DNA of 47,559 bases from NCBI RefSeq assembly GCF_000241305.1, contig NZ_BAEH01000052.1:1-47559 (forward strand), given 5' to 3'. Below, piece by piece: positions 1-9,729 of this stretch. How positions within the stretch are numbered: the stretch's first letter is position 1; each line of letters begins with the position of its first letter. Position numbers and translations under genes: made by a program. Under the pieces are notes generated by a model, which worked only from the letters and a program-made list of their open reading frames with translations, did no database searches and was not told where the DNA came from. The stretch is from Gordonia effusa NBRC 100432. GTDB taxonomy: Bacteria > Actinomycetota > Actinomycetes > Mycobacteriales > Mycobacteriaceae.

Positions 1-1
1 C

Positions 2-1324
2 ATCGACCTTCACCTCGTCCACGAGGTGACGAGCCCGCAGGCGTTCGAAGGGCTGCGAATGGCAGGGCGGCCGGTGCGTCGCACTGACTTGACGATCGCG
101 ACCGAGGATCACAATGTCCCGACGGTTGATATCGACAAGCCGATCGCCGATCTGACCTCCCGCACTCAAGTCGAGACCTTGCGTCGCAACTGTGCGGAAT
201 TCGGGGTTCGGCTGCATCCGATGGGCGATGCCGAACAAGGCATCGTGCACGTGGTTGGCCCACAGCTCGGTCTGACTCAACCGGGTATGACGGTTGTTTG
301 CGGCGACAGCCATACGTCGACGCATGGGGCATTCGGCGCCCTGGCGATGGGAATCGGCACATCCGAAGTTGAGCATGTTCTTGCCACGCAGACTCTTTCG
401 TTGCGTCCCTTCAAAACTATGGCGATCAACGTCGACGGTGAGTTGCCGCCCGGTGTATCTAGTAAAGACCTGATTCTCGCCGTAATCGCGAAGATCGGTA
501 CCGGCGGCGGGCAGGGATATGTACTCGAATATCGCGGCAAAGCGATCGAGAAGCTGTCGATGGAAGCGCGAATGACCATGTGCAACATGTCCATCGAGGC
601 TGGCGCGCGAGCCGGGATGATCGCTCCCGACCAGATAACCTACGACTTCTTGCGGGACCGCCCGCATGCGCCACAGGGACCCGAATGGGATGCCGCGGTG
701 GCCTATTGGGACGGTCTGCGAACCGATGACGGTGCGCCATTCGACGCCGAGGTGCATATCGACGCGTCCTCGCTCACCCCCTTTGTCACCTGGGGCACCA
801 ACCCCGGGCAAGGGGCGCCGCTGGGCTCGTCGGTCCCAGATCCGGAAAAAATGGTCGATGCCAGTAATGCGTTGGCCGCCCGGAAGGCGTTGGAATATAT
901 GGATTTGACGCCGGGCGTGCCACTGCGCGACGTCGAGGTGAATACGGTGTTTGTCGGCTCTTGCACCAACGGCCGCATCGAGGACCTTCGCGTTGTCGCC
1001 GACGTGCTCAAGGGCCGCAAGGTATCTGACGATGTACGGATGCTGATCGTGCCAGGGTCGATGCGAGTGCGCGCTCAGGCAGAAGCAGAAGGGCTCGGCG
1101 AGATCTTCACGGCCGCTGGCGCGCAGTGGCGGCAGGCCGGATGCTCGATGTGTCTGGGCATGAACCCCGATCAGCTCGCTCCCGGAGATCGATGCGCATC
1201 GACGTCCAACCGCAACTTCGAGGGCAGGCAAGGAAAGGGCGGGCGAACGCATCTGGTGTCGCCGGCGGTGGCGGCCGCTACGGCGATACGCGGAAAGCTT
1301 TCCGCCCCTGCTGATCTCGGCTAA
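2..1324 (+). CDS. leuC: 3-isopropylmalate dehydratase large subunit, 5' end outside window
   Basis: LeuC is the large subunit of the iron-sulfur isomerase that converts 2-isopropylmalate to 3-isopropylmalate in leucine synthesis; it works with LeuD, encoded next. The reading frame is open from base 2 ([12 protein letters not shown]), so about 25-30 N-terminal residues are missing and the GTG at 26 is an internal valine, not the start. Visible family marks are [20 protein letters not shown] (Cys codon at 962) and [11 protein letters not shown] (Cys codons at 1142 and 1151). The three cysteines are the expected ligands of the [4Fe-4S] cluster. The C-terminal [20 protein letters not shown] is typical. 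leuD follows after 42 bases in the same direction, so the two probably form one transcript. Confidence 0.97.
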   Translation: MDLHLVHEVTSPQAFEGLRMAGRPVRRTDLTIATEDHNVPTVDIDKPIADLTSRTQVETLRRNCAEFGVRLHPMGDAEQGIVHVVGPQLGLTQPGMTVVCGDSHTSTHGAFGALAMGIGTSEVEHVLATQTLSLRPFKTMAINVDGELPPGVSSKDLILAVIAKIGTGGGQGYVLEYRGKAIEKLSMEARMTMCNMSIEAGARAGMIAPDQITYDFLRDRPHAPQGPEWDAAVAYWDGLRTDDGAPFDAEVHIDASSLTPFVTWGTNPGQGAPLGSSVPDPEKMVDASNALAARKALEYMDLTPGVPLRDVEVNTVFVGSCTNGRIEDLRVVADVLKGRKVSDDVRMLIVPGSMRVRAQAEAEGLGEIFTAAGAQWRQAGCSMCLGMNPDQLAPGDRCASTSNRNFEGRQGKGGRTHLVSPAVAAATAIRGKLSAPADLG

Positions 1325-1366
1325 CGAATTATTGACACGGTTTTCCACTCACTTCAAGGACTAATT

Positions 1367-1969
1367 ATGGAACCCTTCGAGACTCATCAGGGCATCGGTG
1401 TTCCGCTGCGTCGCAGCAATGTCGACACCGATCAAATCATCCCGGCCGTATACCTGAAACGTGTTGCACGGACTGGATTTGAGGACGGACTGTTCGCCGG
1501 TTGGCGCTCAGATCCGGAGTTCATTCTCAACAACGAGCCGTGGAATGCGGGCTCGGTTTTGGTCGCCGGACCGGATTTCGGCACCGGGTCGTCGCGCGAA
1601 CACGCCGTATGGGCGTTGATGGACTTCGGTTTTCGCGTCGTGATCTCGTCACGCTTCGCCGACATCTTTCGCGGCAACGCCGGCAAGGCTGGATTGTTAG
1701 CGGCGCAAGTAGATCAATCCGACGTCGAACTGCTATGGAAGCGGTTGGATGCCGAGCCGGGACTCGAGGTATCGGTGAGCCTCACCGATAAAACGGTCTC
1801 GGCCGGAGATCTGTTGGTGCCCTTCATGATTGACGACTACACCCGGTGGCGTCTGCTCGAAGGACTTGACGATATCGGCCTCACTTTGCGTGAGGTCGAA
1901 GCGATCTCGGAGTTCGAATCCGCGCGCCCCAAATACAAGCCGACTACCGTCGCTGAGCCCCGAATTTAG
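1367..1969 (+). CDS. leuD: 3-isopropylmalate dehydratase small subunit
   Basis: LeuD is the small, swivelling-domain subunit of isopropylmalate isomerase and pairs with LeuC. The 200-residue length is normal for the family. The N-terminus shows [15 protein letters not shown], which contributes to substrate binding, and the core shows [14 protein letters not shown], the signature loop of the aconitase small domain. An AAGGA sequence lies about 7 bases before the ATG. The gene sits 42 bases after leuC and is followed by a 168-base gap before hupB. The order leuC-leuD-hupB is conserved in mycobacteria. Confidence 0.97.
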   Translation: MEPFETHQGIGVPLRRSNVDTDQIIPAVYLKRVARTGFEDGLFAGWRSDPEFILNNEPWNAGSVLVAGPDFGTGSSREHAVWALMDFGFRVVISSRFADIFRGNAGKAGLLAAQVDQSDVELLWKRLDAEPGLEVSVSLTDKTVSAGDLLVPFMIDDYTRWRLLEGLDDIGLTLREVEAISEFESARPKYKPTTVAEPRI

Positions 1970-2012
1970 GCTCTGTCAAAGGCTTCCGGCACGCCATGCC
2001 GTAACCGCGTGG

Positions 2013-2033
2013 CGCGTCGGCGATTTCGACGCG
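2013..2033 (+). terminator. Hairpin after leuD, possible terminator
   Basis: A perfect 7-bp stem (CGCGTCG and CGACGCG) with a 7-base loop lies between leuD and hupB. A smaller 5-bp hairpin (CGGCA and TGCCG, near 1987-2001) precedes it. Neither is followed by a T-run, so termination is only a possibility. Confidence 0.3.
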
Positions 2034-2057
2034 GCGCGCTCTAATTGGCGTGGAAGA

Positions 2058-2086
2058 TGGACGTTTTCAAATTTGGCGTTTACCGT
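2058..2086 (+). promoter_or_regulatory. Candidate hupB promoter
   Basis: TGGACG and TACCGT are separated by 17 bases, close to the actinobacterial housekeeping pattern TTGACA-17-TANNNT. Transcription would start near 2093, giving a leader of about 45 bases. That leader contains a perfect 6-bp hairpin (AACCCA and TGGGTT, 2099-2115) just before the ribosome binding site. Confidence 0.4.
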
Positions 2087-2137
2087 GTTGTGGTAGCGAA
2101 CCCAACCGCTGGGTTGCTGGAAGCTTGCGGAGGTCTC

Positions 2138-2788
2138 ATGAACAAGGCAGAGCTCATTGATGAGCTGACCAAAAAGCTCGACACGGATCGCAAAAATGCG
2201 ACCGATGCCGTCGAGCATGTCATCGACACCATCGTCCGGGCTGTGCACCGCGGCGACACGGTGACGTTGACCGGCTTTGGTGTATTCGAAAAACGTAAGC
2301 GCGCACCGCGTGTCGCCCGCAACCCGCGGACCGGCGAAACCGTGAAGGTGCGTGCCACGTCTGTACCCGCGTTCCGACCGGGTGCTCAGTTCAAGGCTGT
2401 CGTGGCCGGTAAGCAGAAGCTCACCGCCTCGGGGCCCGCGGTACGTCGCGGTGGAACCGCTGCTGCCGCACCGGCTAAGAAGGCCGCAGCGAAGAAGACT
2501 GCGGCTAAGAAGGCGGCACCGGCCAAGAAGGCGGCGCCGGCGAAGAAGACGGCTGCTAAGAAGGCCACACCGGCCAAGAAGGTAACCGCGGCTAAGAAGG
2601 CGGCACCGGCCAAGAAGGCCACGCCGGCGAAGAAGACGGCTGCTAAGAAGGCCACACCGGCCAAGAAGGTAACCGCGGCAAAGAAGGTCGCGCCAGCCAA
2701 GAAGACGGCTGCTAAGAAGGCCACACCGGCCAAGAAAGCACCCGCGAAGAAGACTGCTGCCAAGAAGGCCACTAAGCGTTCTCGGTAG
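2138..2788 (+). CDS. hupB: HU-type DNA-binding protein with lysine-rich tail
   Basis: HupB is the nucleoid-associated HU homologue of mycobacteria and relatives; it binds and compacts DNA as a dimer. The start is the ATG in front of [13 protein letters not shown] because GCGGAGG lies 5 bases upstream and the HU fold begins there; the open frame before it is not conserved in the family. The protein has 216 residues. Residues 1 to about 90 form the HU domain, with [16 protein letters not shown] and RNPRTGE of the DNA-binding arm. From about residue 105 to the end it is made of AAKK, PAKK and TAKK repeats, the histone H1-like tail typical of this order. It is expected to be highly expressed and to ride on its own promoter. 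Confidence 0.97.
   Translation: MNKAELIDELTKKLDTDRKNATDAVEHVIDTIVRAVHRGDTVTLTGFGVFEKRKRAPRVARNPRTGETVKVRATSVPAFRPGAQFKAVVAGKQKLTASGPAVRRGGTAAAAPAKKAAAKKTAAKKAAPAKKAAPAKKTAAKKATPAKKVTAAKKAAPAKKATPAKKTAAKKATPAKKVTAAKKVAPAKKTAAKKATPAKKAPAKKTAAKKATKRSR
2470..2780 (+). repeat. In-frame repeats encoding the HupB Lys/Ala/Pro tail
   Basis: The tail is built from short AAG-AAG (Lys-Lys) units and also from a longer block. The block containing GACGGCTGCTAAGAAGGCC occurs at about 2548, 2635 and 2704, giving periods of 87 and 69 bases, both multiples of three. This looks like past in-frame duplication, so the copy number may differ between strains. Confidence 0.85.
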
Positions 2789-2800
2789 TCATTCAGCCCA

Positions 2801-2842
2801 TTCGGCCCCGACGGTCTTCCCCCGTCGGGGCCGAATTGTGTT
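2801..2842. terminator. Strong terminator between hupB and mutT1
   Basis: A perfect 14-bp stem (2801-2814 with 2822-2835) closes a 7-base loop and is followed on + by TTGTGTTG. It lies 12 bases after the hupB stop and ahead of the convergent mutT1 end at 2884. It should terminate hupB and may block read-through from both sides. Confidence 0.8.
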
Positions 2843-2883
2843 GTCTGCGAACCTTCTGTGGATATCCGCCCGCACCAAACGAC

Positions 2884-3807
2884 TCAGTCGGTGACCGTCG
2901 GAAGGGGAGAAGCGATATGGTCGGCGGCTACCATCGCATCGTCGGTCATCGAAACCACCCAGACGCTGCCTTTGCGATTGCGATTGGGTGCCAGGCGAAC
3001 GCCGTCACGTTGTGCCCACCACTGCATGGTGGGCGGTATTACTTTGCCTTGGCTGCATACGGCGCGCACATACGAAGTGTCACAGGCCAGTTCGGTAAAG
3101 CGGTCGTGAGTCGCCGAGGGATCGGACCGATAGGCTTCTTCGGTGAGTAACTGCTCGATCGCGATCTCGGTACCGACCCGCTGCGCGAACGGCGCGACGG
3201 TTTGGATACAGCGCACGCGATCTGCCGCGTGAACCCGCTGCGCGCCAAAGGCTTCCAGGACATCAACGAGCGCCAGTGCTTGGGCGCGGCCGTTCTTGTC
3301 CAGCGGACGCAAGCGGTCGTCACCCCGATACTGTGAGCGGCGGCCGGCCTTGGCGTGCCGGATGAGCAGAAACGTATGCAGGTCAGCGGGCAAACTCGTG
3401 AACTGTGCCAAGATCTTTCGGTCTAGTCGATAGGTTAAGCGGCGCTGTGCCTTGGCTACGTCGAACCAATCGAATTCGTCCACCTCGTGGTTTGGGACGA
3501 AGTCGCCGCCTGTCGCGCGCGCCGACCAATAGTGCACTCGTTTGTTTGTGTGGTCGTTGAGCGCATACGACGCCGTCGATAGGTGACGACCGAGAACGCT
3601 GGAAAAGCCGGTCTCTTCGGCGATCTCGCGAACCGCGGTAGTGAAGATCGACTCACCGGGTTCGGCCTTGCCTTTGGGCAGTGTCCAGTCGTCGTAGCGG
3701 GGGCGGTGCACTAGGCCGATTTGAAGGCTAGAGCCGGTGATACGCCACAGCACACCACCGGCGGCCCATACGATTCGCCGTCCATCGGGGGATGTTTTCG
3801 TCGTCAT
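2884..3807 (-). CDS. mutT1: NUDIX hydrolase fused to a histidine phosphatase, MutT1 type
   Basis: MutT1 of mycobacteria cleans the nucleotide pool by hydrolysing 8-oxo-(d)GTP. The protein has 307 residues and two domains. Residues about 10-135 are a NUDIX fold with a complete box Gx5Ex7REUxEExGU (G46, E52, R60-E61, E64-E65, G67). From residue 145 a histidine-phosphatase domain begins with LLIRHAKAG (R150, H151). The same two-domain form is known for M. tuberculosis MutT1 (Rv2985). It is the last gene of the minus-strand set fbiD-ppk1-mutT1, 26 bases after ppk1. No clear ribosome binding site was seen, but the start is placed by the fold. Confidence 0.93.
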   Translation of the reverse strand: MTTKTSPDGRRIVWAAGGVLWRITGSSLQIGLVHRPRYDDWTLPKGKAEPGESIFTTAVREIAEETGFSSVLGRHLSTASYALNDHTNKRVHYWSARATGGDFVPNHEVDEFDWFDVAKAQRRLTYRLDRKILAQFTSLPADLHTFLLIRHAKAGRRSQYRGDDRLRPLDKNGRAQALALVDVLEAFGAQRVHAADRVRCIQTVAPFAQRVGTEIAIEQLLTEEAYRSDPSATHDRFTELACDTSYVRAVCSQGKVIPPTMQWWAQRDGVRLAPNRNRKGSVWVVSMTDDAMVAADHIASPLPTVTD

Positions 3808-3833
3808 CGCTGCGCGAGTCTACGGCGGCAAGG

Positions 3834-6032
3834 TTACGAGTTTCCAACGGCGTGGCGGCGATGGCGTGCCATCAGTTCTCGCTGATGGTCGCGAACCTCC
3901 TCGCCTTCGGCCGGCGACGCGGTCCAGTTGCCATCGGCGTTCAGAACCCAGCACCGGGTACGCGGATCCAACGCGGAGGCAAAGACATCCGAGAGTTCGG
4001 CGGTGAGGCGCTCGTCGCGCACCTGCACCATGACCTCGACTCGACGATCGAGATTGCGGTGCATCATGTCGGCAGAACCGATCCAATACTCGTTCTGCGC
4101 GCCGAAGTGCATGACCCGAGAGTGCTCCAAAAACTGCCCGAGGATGGAACGTACGGCGATATTCTCACTGACTCCGGGCATGCCTGGCCGCAGGGCACAG
4201 ATACCGCGGACGACGACCTCGACCGGAACACCGTTCTGGGATGCCCGATACAACGCATCGATTACTCCTTCGTCGACAAGAGCGTTGGCCTTCAACTGAA
4301 CTCGGGCGCGGTTGTCCCCGGCCCGGAATCTTTCGATCTCGGTGTTGATCCGGCTGACGATGCCTGCCCGGATGCCGGCCGGCGCGACCAGCAGGTTGCG
4401 GTATTCCTGCTTGCGTGAATAGCCGGTGAGTGTGTTGAACAGGTCGGTGAGGTCCGCGCCGATTTCTGGAGCAGCGGTGAATAGGCCGACATCTTCGTAG
4501 AGGCGCGCCGTCTTGGGATTGTAGTTACCGGTGCCGATATGGCAGTAGCGGCGGATCGTCGAACCCTCACGACGGACGACAAGGCATGTCTTGCAATGGG
4601 TTTTGAGTCCGACGAGACCGTAGACCACGTGGACACCGGCCTGTTCGAGCTGACGGGCCCACTTGATGTTGGCCTGTTCGTCGAACCGGGCCTTGATCTC
4701 GACCAGTGCGACAACCTGTTTACCGGCTCCGGCGGCGTCGACGAGTGCGTCGACGATCGGGGAGTCGCCCGACGTGCGGTAGAGAGTCTGCTTGATGGCG
4801 AGTACTTGCGGGTCCGCCGCGGCCTGTTCGATGAAGCGCTGCACACTCGTGGAGAACGAGTCATAGGGATGATGTACCAAGACATCACCCTCGCGCAGCG
4901 TCGAGAACACACTCTTAGGTGTTTCGCGTTCACCGAACGCGGGGTGGGTGACGGGCACGAACGGACGTTCTTTGAGCGCGGGGCGGTCGACCGCGTAGAT
5001 CTCGAAGAGCGACGAGAGATCAAGGAGCCCAGGCACTTCGATGACGTCGCCGGGATCGACGTCGAGTTCGCGCAGCAGTAGATCGAGCATATGTTCGCTC
5101 ATGTCGTCGGCGACTTCCAAGCGCACCGGCGAACCGAATCTGCGCCGCGCGAGTTCACGTTCAAGGGCCTGCAACAGGTCCTCGTCGCGGTCCTCTTCAA
5201 CCTCGAAGTCGGCGTTACGGGTGATCCTGAAGGCATGGTGCTCAACGATTTCCATACCCGGGAACAGGTGCGACAGATTGGCCGCGATCAACTCTTCGAG
5301 CGGTAGGAACAGTGCCGGACGCATCGAAGCCGGGGTTTCTTCGCCCGGCAGCGTCGGGAACTCCGACGGCACAAGCTTATCGACCCGAACATAGCGTGGC
5401 ATATTGTCGGGCACCTTGACTCGGGCGAAATGTTCGCCCGATTCATCCGAATCCCTAACTGTCACAGCCATATTCAGGGACAGTCCGCTGATATACGGGA
5501 ATGGGTGGGCTGGGTCGACGGCTAGCGGCGTCAAGACCGGGAAGACCTGTTCGGTGAAATGCTGGACGAGCCGATTCTGCTGTGTCGAGTTGAGGTCTCC
5601 CCAGGCGACGACGTGAACGTTGTTGTCGGCCAACGCCGGTTTGACGGAGTCAAGGAAAACTCGGGCGTGGCGATTGGCGACTGTCTGCACGCGCCCGGCG
5701 ATCCGGAGTAGTTGCTCACGCGGAGACAAGCCGTCCGCCGACCGTACTGACAGCCCGGTTTCGTCGCGGCGTTTGAGGCCGGCCACTCGCACCATGAAGA
5801 ACTCGTCGAGGTTCGAGGAAAAGATGGCTAGGAACTTCGCGCGTTCGAGCAACGGCATCGAAGTGTCCTCGGCCAGGGCCAGCACGCGTGAATTGAAGTC
5901 CAGCCAACTCAACTCGCGATTGAGGTAGCGGTCTTCGGGAAGATCCGCGGACGCGTCGGGCAGCGGAGTCGCGGCGGGGGGAGCCCCGGGGATCGAATCG
6001 GTAGGGCGGATAGCGGTATCGTCGGGGCTCAC
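3834..6032 (-). CDS. ppk1: Polyphosphate kinase 1
   Basis: PPK1 makes inorganic polyphosphate from ATP through a phosphohistidine intermediate. The 732-residue protein starts with a variable tail and then [17 protein letters not shown] (about 36-52), the family N-domain. The phospholipase-D-like core holds KTHCK, with H479 aligned to the phosphorylated His435 of the E. coli enzyme, and [11 protein letters not shown], with H498 aligned to His454; the 19-residue spacing is the same. The GTG start lies 7 bases after the fbiD stop, so the genes are translated from one transcript. Its neighbours fbiD and mutT1 also act on nucleotides or phosphate, but the order is simply conserved in mycobacteria. 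Confidence 0.97.
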   Translation of the reverse strand: MSPDDTAIRPTDSIPGAPPAATPLPDASADLPEDRYLNRELSWLDFNSRVLALAEDTSMPLLERAKFLAIFSSNLDEFFMVRVAGLKRRDETGLSVRSADGLSPREQLLRIAGRVQTVANRHARVFLDSVKPALADNNVHVVAWGDLNSTQQNRLVQHFTEQVFPVLTPLAVDPAHPFPYISGLSLNMAVTVRDSDESGEHFARVKVPDNMPRYVRVDKLVPSEFPTLPGEETPASMRPALFLPLEELIAANLSHLFPGMEIVEHHAFRITRNADFEVEEDRDEDLLQALERELARRRFGSPVRLEVADDMSEHMLDLLLRELDVDPGDVIEVPGLLDLSSLFEIYAVDRPALKERPFVPVTHPAFGERETPKSVFSTLREGDVLVHHPYDSFSTSVQRFIEQAAADPQVLAIKQTLYRTSGDSPIVDALVDAAGAGKQVVALVEIKARFDEQANIKWARQLEQAGVHVVYGLVGLKTHCKTCLVVRREGSTIRRYCHIGTGNYNPKTARLYEDVGLFTAAPEIGADLTDLFNTLTGYSRKQEYRNLLVAPAGIRAGIVSRINTEIERFRAGDNRARVQLKANALVDEGVIDALYRASQNGVPVEVVVRGICALRPGMPGVSENIAVRSILGQFLEHSRVMHFGAQNEYWIGSADMMHRNLDRRVEVMVQVRDERLTAELSDVFASALDPRTRCWVLNADGNWTASPAEGEEVRDHQRELMARHRRHAVGNS

Positions 6033-6039
6033 CGGTTAA

Positions 6040-6741
6040 TCATGACGCATCGCGTGCCCGGGCGACAGCAGAGCGTCGAGCTTGTATCCACTTCGAGGTG
6101 TGCTCACCCACACCGAGTTCAGCTGCCGCGGCCAGATCCGCGAGGGTATCCACGTCGGTTCGCAGGCCGGGCCAGTTCTGGCCGAGTGGGTCCAGGTCGA
6201 CCGCGCCAGCGTTACGGTGCGCTGCTGCCGAGCCCGGACCGAATGAACTGTCCTCGGTGATGTGAGCTTGCCGCACCAGCATTGTGGTGCCGGTGCCGTC
6301 GCGGTCGGCGACGACTGCACGTGGATACGGTCGTGCCGCGGCGATCGCCGCGGCGAATTCGGCTGGGCGCACGGCGGGAATGTCGGCTTGCAGCAGCACG
6401 ATCGACACGAGTTGTCGATCAGTGGTTCGGGCGGCGTCGGCGCCCAGTGCGAACGCGGCGTTGAGGGAGGAGTCACGTTCGGCGTCGGAAATATGGATTA
6501 GCCGGTGATGTCGCGCCCACGCCGCGACGTCGGCGTCGGGACTGACGACGACGACATGCTCAACACCGGCGGCGCGCACAGCATCGACGGTGTCGGCGAA
6601 CATCGCGAGAACCAGTTTCTCGCGGTCGGGTACTGCATCGGTCAGCCGTGTCTTGGCGTTGGCCAGTTCTTTGACCGCCAGAACAACGGCGATCGCAGGC
6701 ATACGGCCGTAGGGCGACCCGGTCTCCATGCGGTCCATCAT
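6040..6741 (-). CDS. fbiD: Phosphoenolpyruvate or 2-phospholactate guanylyltransferase for F420
   Basis: This is the CofC/FbiD family, which activates phosphoenolpyruvate (mycobacteria) or 2-phospho-L-lactate with GTP to feed coenzyme F420 synthesis. The 233-residue frame shows [16 protein letters not shown], the nucleotide-binding start of the family, and later [12 protein letters not shown] and [10 protein letters not shown], matching the usual LQGDLP and DRxGTGT motifs. The C-terminal part carries [11 protein letters not shown]. The start is uncertain: ATG at 6741, or the ATG at 6702 in front of PAIAVVLAV. It heads the fbiD-ppk1-mutT1 set and is divergent from gpsA. Its position matches Rv2983. 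Confidence 0.93.
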   Translation of the reverse strand: MMDRMETGSPYGRMPAIAVVLAVKELANAKTRLTDAVPDREKLVLAMFADTVDAVRAAGVEHVVVVSPDADVAAWARHHRLIHISDAERDSSLNAAFALGADAARTTDRQLVSIVLLQADIPAVRPAEFAAAIAAARPYPRAVVADRDGTGTTMLVRQAHITEDSSFGPGSAAAHRNAGAVDLDPLGQNWPGLRTDVDTLADLAAAAELGVGEHTSKWIQARRSAVARARDAS

Positions 6742-6883
6742 GACGCCTGGGCGCGCGGCACGCTACGTGCGGGGCAGCGATACCGCCCGAGTCGGCATCG
6801 CCGCCACGATCGAACAGTTACTGTTGAACCGGTCAGATGTGGCGGTACTCGGTGCGGCCGAGGTCGGGTGTGAAGGAGTCGCG

Positions 6884-7894
6884 GTGCGAGCGGTTGTGAT
6901 GGGTGCGGGATCGTGGGGGACCGCGACGGCGAAAGTCTTGGTCGACGCGGGCACTGATACTCGGATCTGGGCTCGCCGCCCCGAGGTGGCTGATCGCATC
7001 AACAGTGAGCACCGCAGTGGCTATCTTCCGGGTATCGCGCTGCCCGAGGGGTTGCGTGCGGTGTCCTCGGTGGAAGAAGCGCTCGACGGCGCCGACATCG
7101 TGGTTTGCGGCGTCCCGTCCCAGTCGTTGCGACCGAACCTCGCCGACTGGAAGCCACTCATCTCACCCGACGCGTCACTGGTATCGCTCGCCAAAGGTAT
7201 TGAGACCTCAACACTGCTGCGCATGACCCAGGTAATCGGCGAGGTGACGTCATTTCCCGAAGAGCAGATCGCCGTCTTGTCCGGTCCCAACCTGGCCCGC
7301 GAGGTCGCCGAGCAACAGCCAGCCGCCACGGTAATCGCCTGCGTCGACGAAGCCCGCGCACAACTACTGCAGAATGCGTTCTCTACCAATTACTTTCGCC
7401 CGTACACCAATGTCGATGTGATCGGCTGCGAGATAGGTGGAGCGGTCAAGAATGTGATCGCACTGGCGTGCGGCATGGCGTCGGGAATCGGGTTGGGGCA
7501 GAACACCTTAGCGACCATCATCACTCGCGGACTGGCCGAAACAATCCGCCTCGGTGGCGCGGTCGGCGCCCGGATCGAGACGCTGGCTGGGCTCGCCGGA
7601 ATCGGCGATCTGGTCGCGACCTGTTCGTCGCCGTTGTCGCGGAATAGAACTTTCGGCGCCCGGCTAGGCGAAGGGGCGACTCTCGCCGAGGCGCAAGAGG
7701 CGACCAACGGCCAAGTGGCCGAAGGGGTTAAGTCATGCTCCTCGGTACAGGCGTTGGCCGAGAAGCATGGTGTCGAGATGCCGCTGACAGCGGCCGTCAA
7801 CAGCGTGTGCCATGACGGGCTGTCCGTCGCCGACGCGATCAGCTCGTTGCTGGGTCGAAGTACCAAACCGGAGACATACGAAGGCCGGGGATAG
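6884..7894 (+). CDS. gpsA: NAD(P)-dependent glycerol-3-phosphate dehydrogenase
   Basis: GpsA reduces dihydroxyacetone phosphate to sn-glycerol 3-phosphate for phospholipid synthesis. I place the start at GTG 6884 because AAGGAG (6873-6878) lies 5 bases before it and the Rossmann motif [11 protein letters not shown] follows directly. The frame is open for 52 codons upstream, but that part is not family sequence. The 336-residue protein carries [13 protein letters not shown], which holds the catalytic lysine, and SGIGLGQN and GLAGIGDL further on. It is divergent from fbiD, with about 140 bases between, and convergent with the desaturase gene. Confidence 0.95.
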   Translation: MRAVVMGAGSWGTATAKVLVDAGTDTRIWARRPEVADRINSEHRSGYLPGIALPEGLRAVSSVEEALDGADIVVCGVPSQSLRPNLADWKPLISPDASLVSLAKGIETSTLLRMTQVIGEVTSFPEEQIAVLSGPNLAREVAEQQPAATVIACVDEARAQLLQNAFSTNYFRPYTNVDVIGCEIGGAVKNVIALACGMASGIGLGQNTLATIITRGLAETIRLGGAVGARIETLAGLAGIGDLVATCSSPLSRNRTFGARLGEGATLAEAQEATNGQVAEGVKSCSSVQALAEKHGVEMPLTAAVNSVCHDGLSVADAISSLLGRSTKPETYEGRG

Positions 7895-7967
7895 AAATCT
7901 CGGTATCTCGTCCACCACGGAAGACCTGCCGGGACCGGGGATTTCCCGATGTGGCGGGACTCGATGC

Positions 7968-8942
7968 CTATTCGCCGACGAGCGTTGCGACGTCCTCTTC
8001 GCGCTCGGCTCGCGCGCGCGTGCGGGCGGCGATCCGGGCCCGGCTCTCCTCGAATTTGAGTACATCGCGTTCGAGCTTCTCGATGTACTCGCCGAGTTCG
8101 TCAAGTGATTTACGACCTTCGGGGCCGTAATCATCACGGTCGAAGACCTTCCAGGTCTTGAGGATCGGCCGGACGACCTCGTCGAGGTGCTGACGCAGAT
8201 CGTAGATGCCGTGTTTAACCATCAGGACTCCGTTGCGTCGCCAATTGGGCATCCCGGTGCCTGGCATCCCGAAGTTCTTGAGGATCTTGGTGACGGCCAC
8301 GATTGATTGATCGGGCGTCAGATCGAAGGATGCGGCTGCGAGATTCCGGTAGAAGATCATGTGCAGATTCTCGTCCAGCGCAATGCGTTTGAGCATCGAG
8401 TTGGCCACGTCGTCGTTGCACACGAGACCGGTCTGTCGGTGGCTCACCCGAGTCGCGAGTTCCTGGAAGGTTACGTAGACAACCTGATCGAGCGGCCCGT
8501 TGAATTCGTCGGGCGCGTGGACGCCGCGGGTCATGTGGACCATGCGATCGTTTTCCAACTGCACCGGATCGACGCCGCGAGTCACCACCAGGTAGTCACG
8601 CATCGCGACGCCGTGGCGATTCTCTTCCGCGGTCCACCGACCGATCCAGGTGCCCCAGGCGCCGTCGAGGGTGAAGTTTTCGGCAATGGTGCGGTGATAC
8701 GACGGCAGGTTATCTTCGGTGAGTAGATTCGTGATCATTGCGACGCGAGCGACTTCGGACAACTGGGACTGTTCGATATCCCAGTCCACGCCGCCCATCG
8801 CCGCGTAGTCACGCCCTTCGCTCCACGGGATGTAATCGTGCGGGTACCAATCTTTGGCGATAGAAAGATGGCGGTTCAGATTGTCCTCGACCACTGGTTC
8901 CAGCTCGGTCAGGATTTCCAGGTCGGTCATATCACGTGTCAA
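7968..8942 (-). CDS. Acyl-ACP desaturase, DesA1/DesA2 type
   Basis: This belongs to the soluble di-iron acyl-[acyl-carrier-protein] desaturases, which introduce double bonds into fatty acids bound to ACP; the mycobacterial members are DesA1 and DesA2. All six iron ligands are visible: E76 (TEDNLPSYH), E107 and H110 (EENRH), E161 (FQELATR), and E191 and H194 (DENLH). The 324-residue length is normal. The N-terminus NLNRHLSIAKDWYPHDYIPW closely resembles DesA1. The start may be TTG 8942, with AAAGG six bases ahead, or ATG 8930. It stands where M. tuberculosis has ddl, between gpsA and the DUF3515 gene, so it looks like a local replacement or insertion. Substrate and double-bond position cannot be read from the sequence. 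Confidence 0.93.
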   Translation of the reverse strand: MTRDMTDLEILTELEPVVEDNLNRHLSIAKDWYPHDYIPWSEGRDYAAMGGVDWDIEQSQLSEVARVAMITNLLTEDNLPSYHRTIAENFTLDGAWGTWIGRWTAEENRHGVAMRDYLVVTRGVDPVQLENDRMVHMTRGVHAPDEFNGPLDQVVYVTFQELATRVSHRQTGLVCNDDVANSMLKRIALDENLHMIFYRNLAAASFDLTPDQSIVAVTKILKNFGMPGTGMPNWRRNGVLMVKHGIYDLRQHLDEVVRPILKTWKVFDRDDYGPEGRKSLDELGEYIEKLERDVLKFEESRARIAARTRARAEREEDVATLVGE

Positions 8943-9091
8943 CGGGTGCCTTTGGTAGGTAAATCATTACGCAGTCCCACGCGTCCGGGCCCCCGCGGCC
9001 GAAAAACGTACCAAGTGCGCCGTACTCACGAGTGTATGGCGCCAATCACATCTGCGCACGCACGGGGGGCCCGGCGAGTTGTGTGTCGGCG

Positions 9092-9670
9092 TCAGCCGAG
9101 GTCGAGCGGGGCGCGCGGCAGCGTGCGATCAATGACCCCGGATACTTCGGTGATCGCGGCGTTGCCGGCGTTGAGTGGAATCCACAACGCGACATAGGGG
9201 CGGTGGTCCACCGCCACATACGCCTGTCCGCGACCGTCGATGGTATCGGTGATAAACCACTGCACCGGGTGCACGACCTGCAGCTTCGACGACGGAGCGA
9301 GTCCGTCGGGGCGACCGACGCCGCAGCGCAAACTAATCGCCTCGCCGTCCGAGGTCGATGCCCAGCGCACCACCGAGCCGTCAACGGATTTGTCCCCATA
9401 ACCGTCGAACCGTATTGGTAATGCCGTGACGAGTTTTGCGCAATCGGCACCGGTATTCGACGCCGCGACATAGGTGTCGATCGGTGAGGCATCGTCGGGT
9501 TTGAGCGCGGCGAAAGTGATGAAACCTACCAACACCATTATCGGGATGGCGACCAGGGTGGCGATCAATGCCGGATGTAATCCGGCGGGCTCCGACGGTT
9601 CGTCGGCGGCCGGTGTCGGGTCGTTCGGCTCGTCGCTAGTTGCGGACGATTTGCCAGAATCAGCACTCAC
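9092..9670 (-). CDS. DUF3515 single-pass membrane protein
   Basis: This resembles Rv2980c and carries the DUF3515 domain, whose function is unknown. The 192 residues are an acidic N-terminal tail (1-30), one membrane helix (about 32-55, ALIATLVAIPIMVLVGFITF) and an outer domain rich in small residues. The domain has two cysteines (in GADCAKL and LRCGVG) that could pair outside the membrane, plus HPVQWFITD and a C-terminal VIDRTLPRAPLD. The start is GTG 9670, set by a leaderless promoter. It is divergent from thiL with 59 bases between, as in mycobacteria. It is a likely cell-envelope protein. Confidence 0.85.
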   Translation of the reverse strand: MSADSGKSSATSDEPNDPTPAADEPSEPAGLHPALIATLVAIPIMVLVGFITFAALKPDDASPIDTYVAASNTGADCAKLVTALPIRFDGYGDKSVDGSVVRWASTSDGEAISLRCGVGRPDGLAPSSKLQVVHPVQWFITDTIDGRGQAYVAVDHRPYVALWIPLNAGNAAITEVSGVIDRTLPRAPLDLG

Positions 9671-9678
9671 GGCATATC

Positions 9679-9684
9679 AGTTTA
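9679..9684 (-). promoter_or_regulatory. -10 box of the DUF3515 gene, leaderless
   Basis: TAAACT on the minus strand ends 8 bases before the GTG at 9670, so the transcript would begin at or within a base or two of the start codon. No clear -35 is present. Confidence 0.6.
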
Positions 9685-9716
9685 GTGACCGGCGTGGTCG
9701 GGCGAATCGACGCCAC

Positions 9717-9722
9717 TAGACT
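9717..9722 (+). promoter_or_regulatory. -10 box of thiL, leaderless
   Basis: TAGACT ends 7 bases before the GTG at 9730 and there is no Shine-Dalgarno sequence. It faces the leaderless promoter of the DUF3515 gene 32 bases away. Confidence 0.6.
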
Positions 9723-9729
9723 GACCGGC

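Noticed and set aside
2386..2772. Long open frame on the minus strand opposite the hupB tail
   Set aside because: It is the complement of the Lys/Ala/Pro repeat, giving only Ala-Phe-Leu repeats, with no start signal.
2856..2864. TGTGGATAT, close to a reversed DnaA box
   Set aside because: It is a single site with a mismatch in a terminator region and has no partner nearby.
6824..6851. TTGAAC-16-TACTCG as a gpsA promoter
   Set aside because: The -10 lacks the final T and no other support was found.
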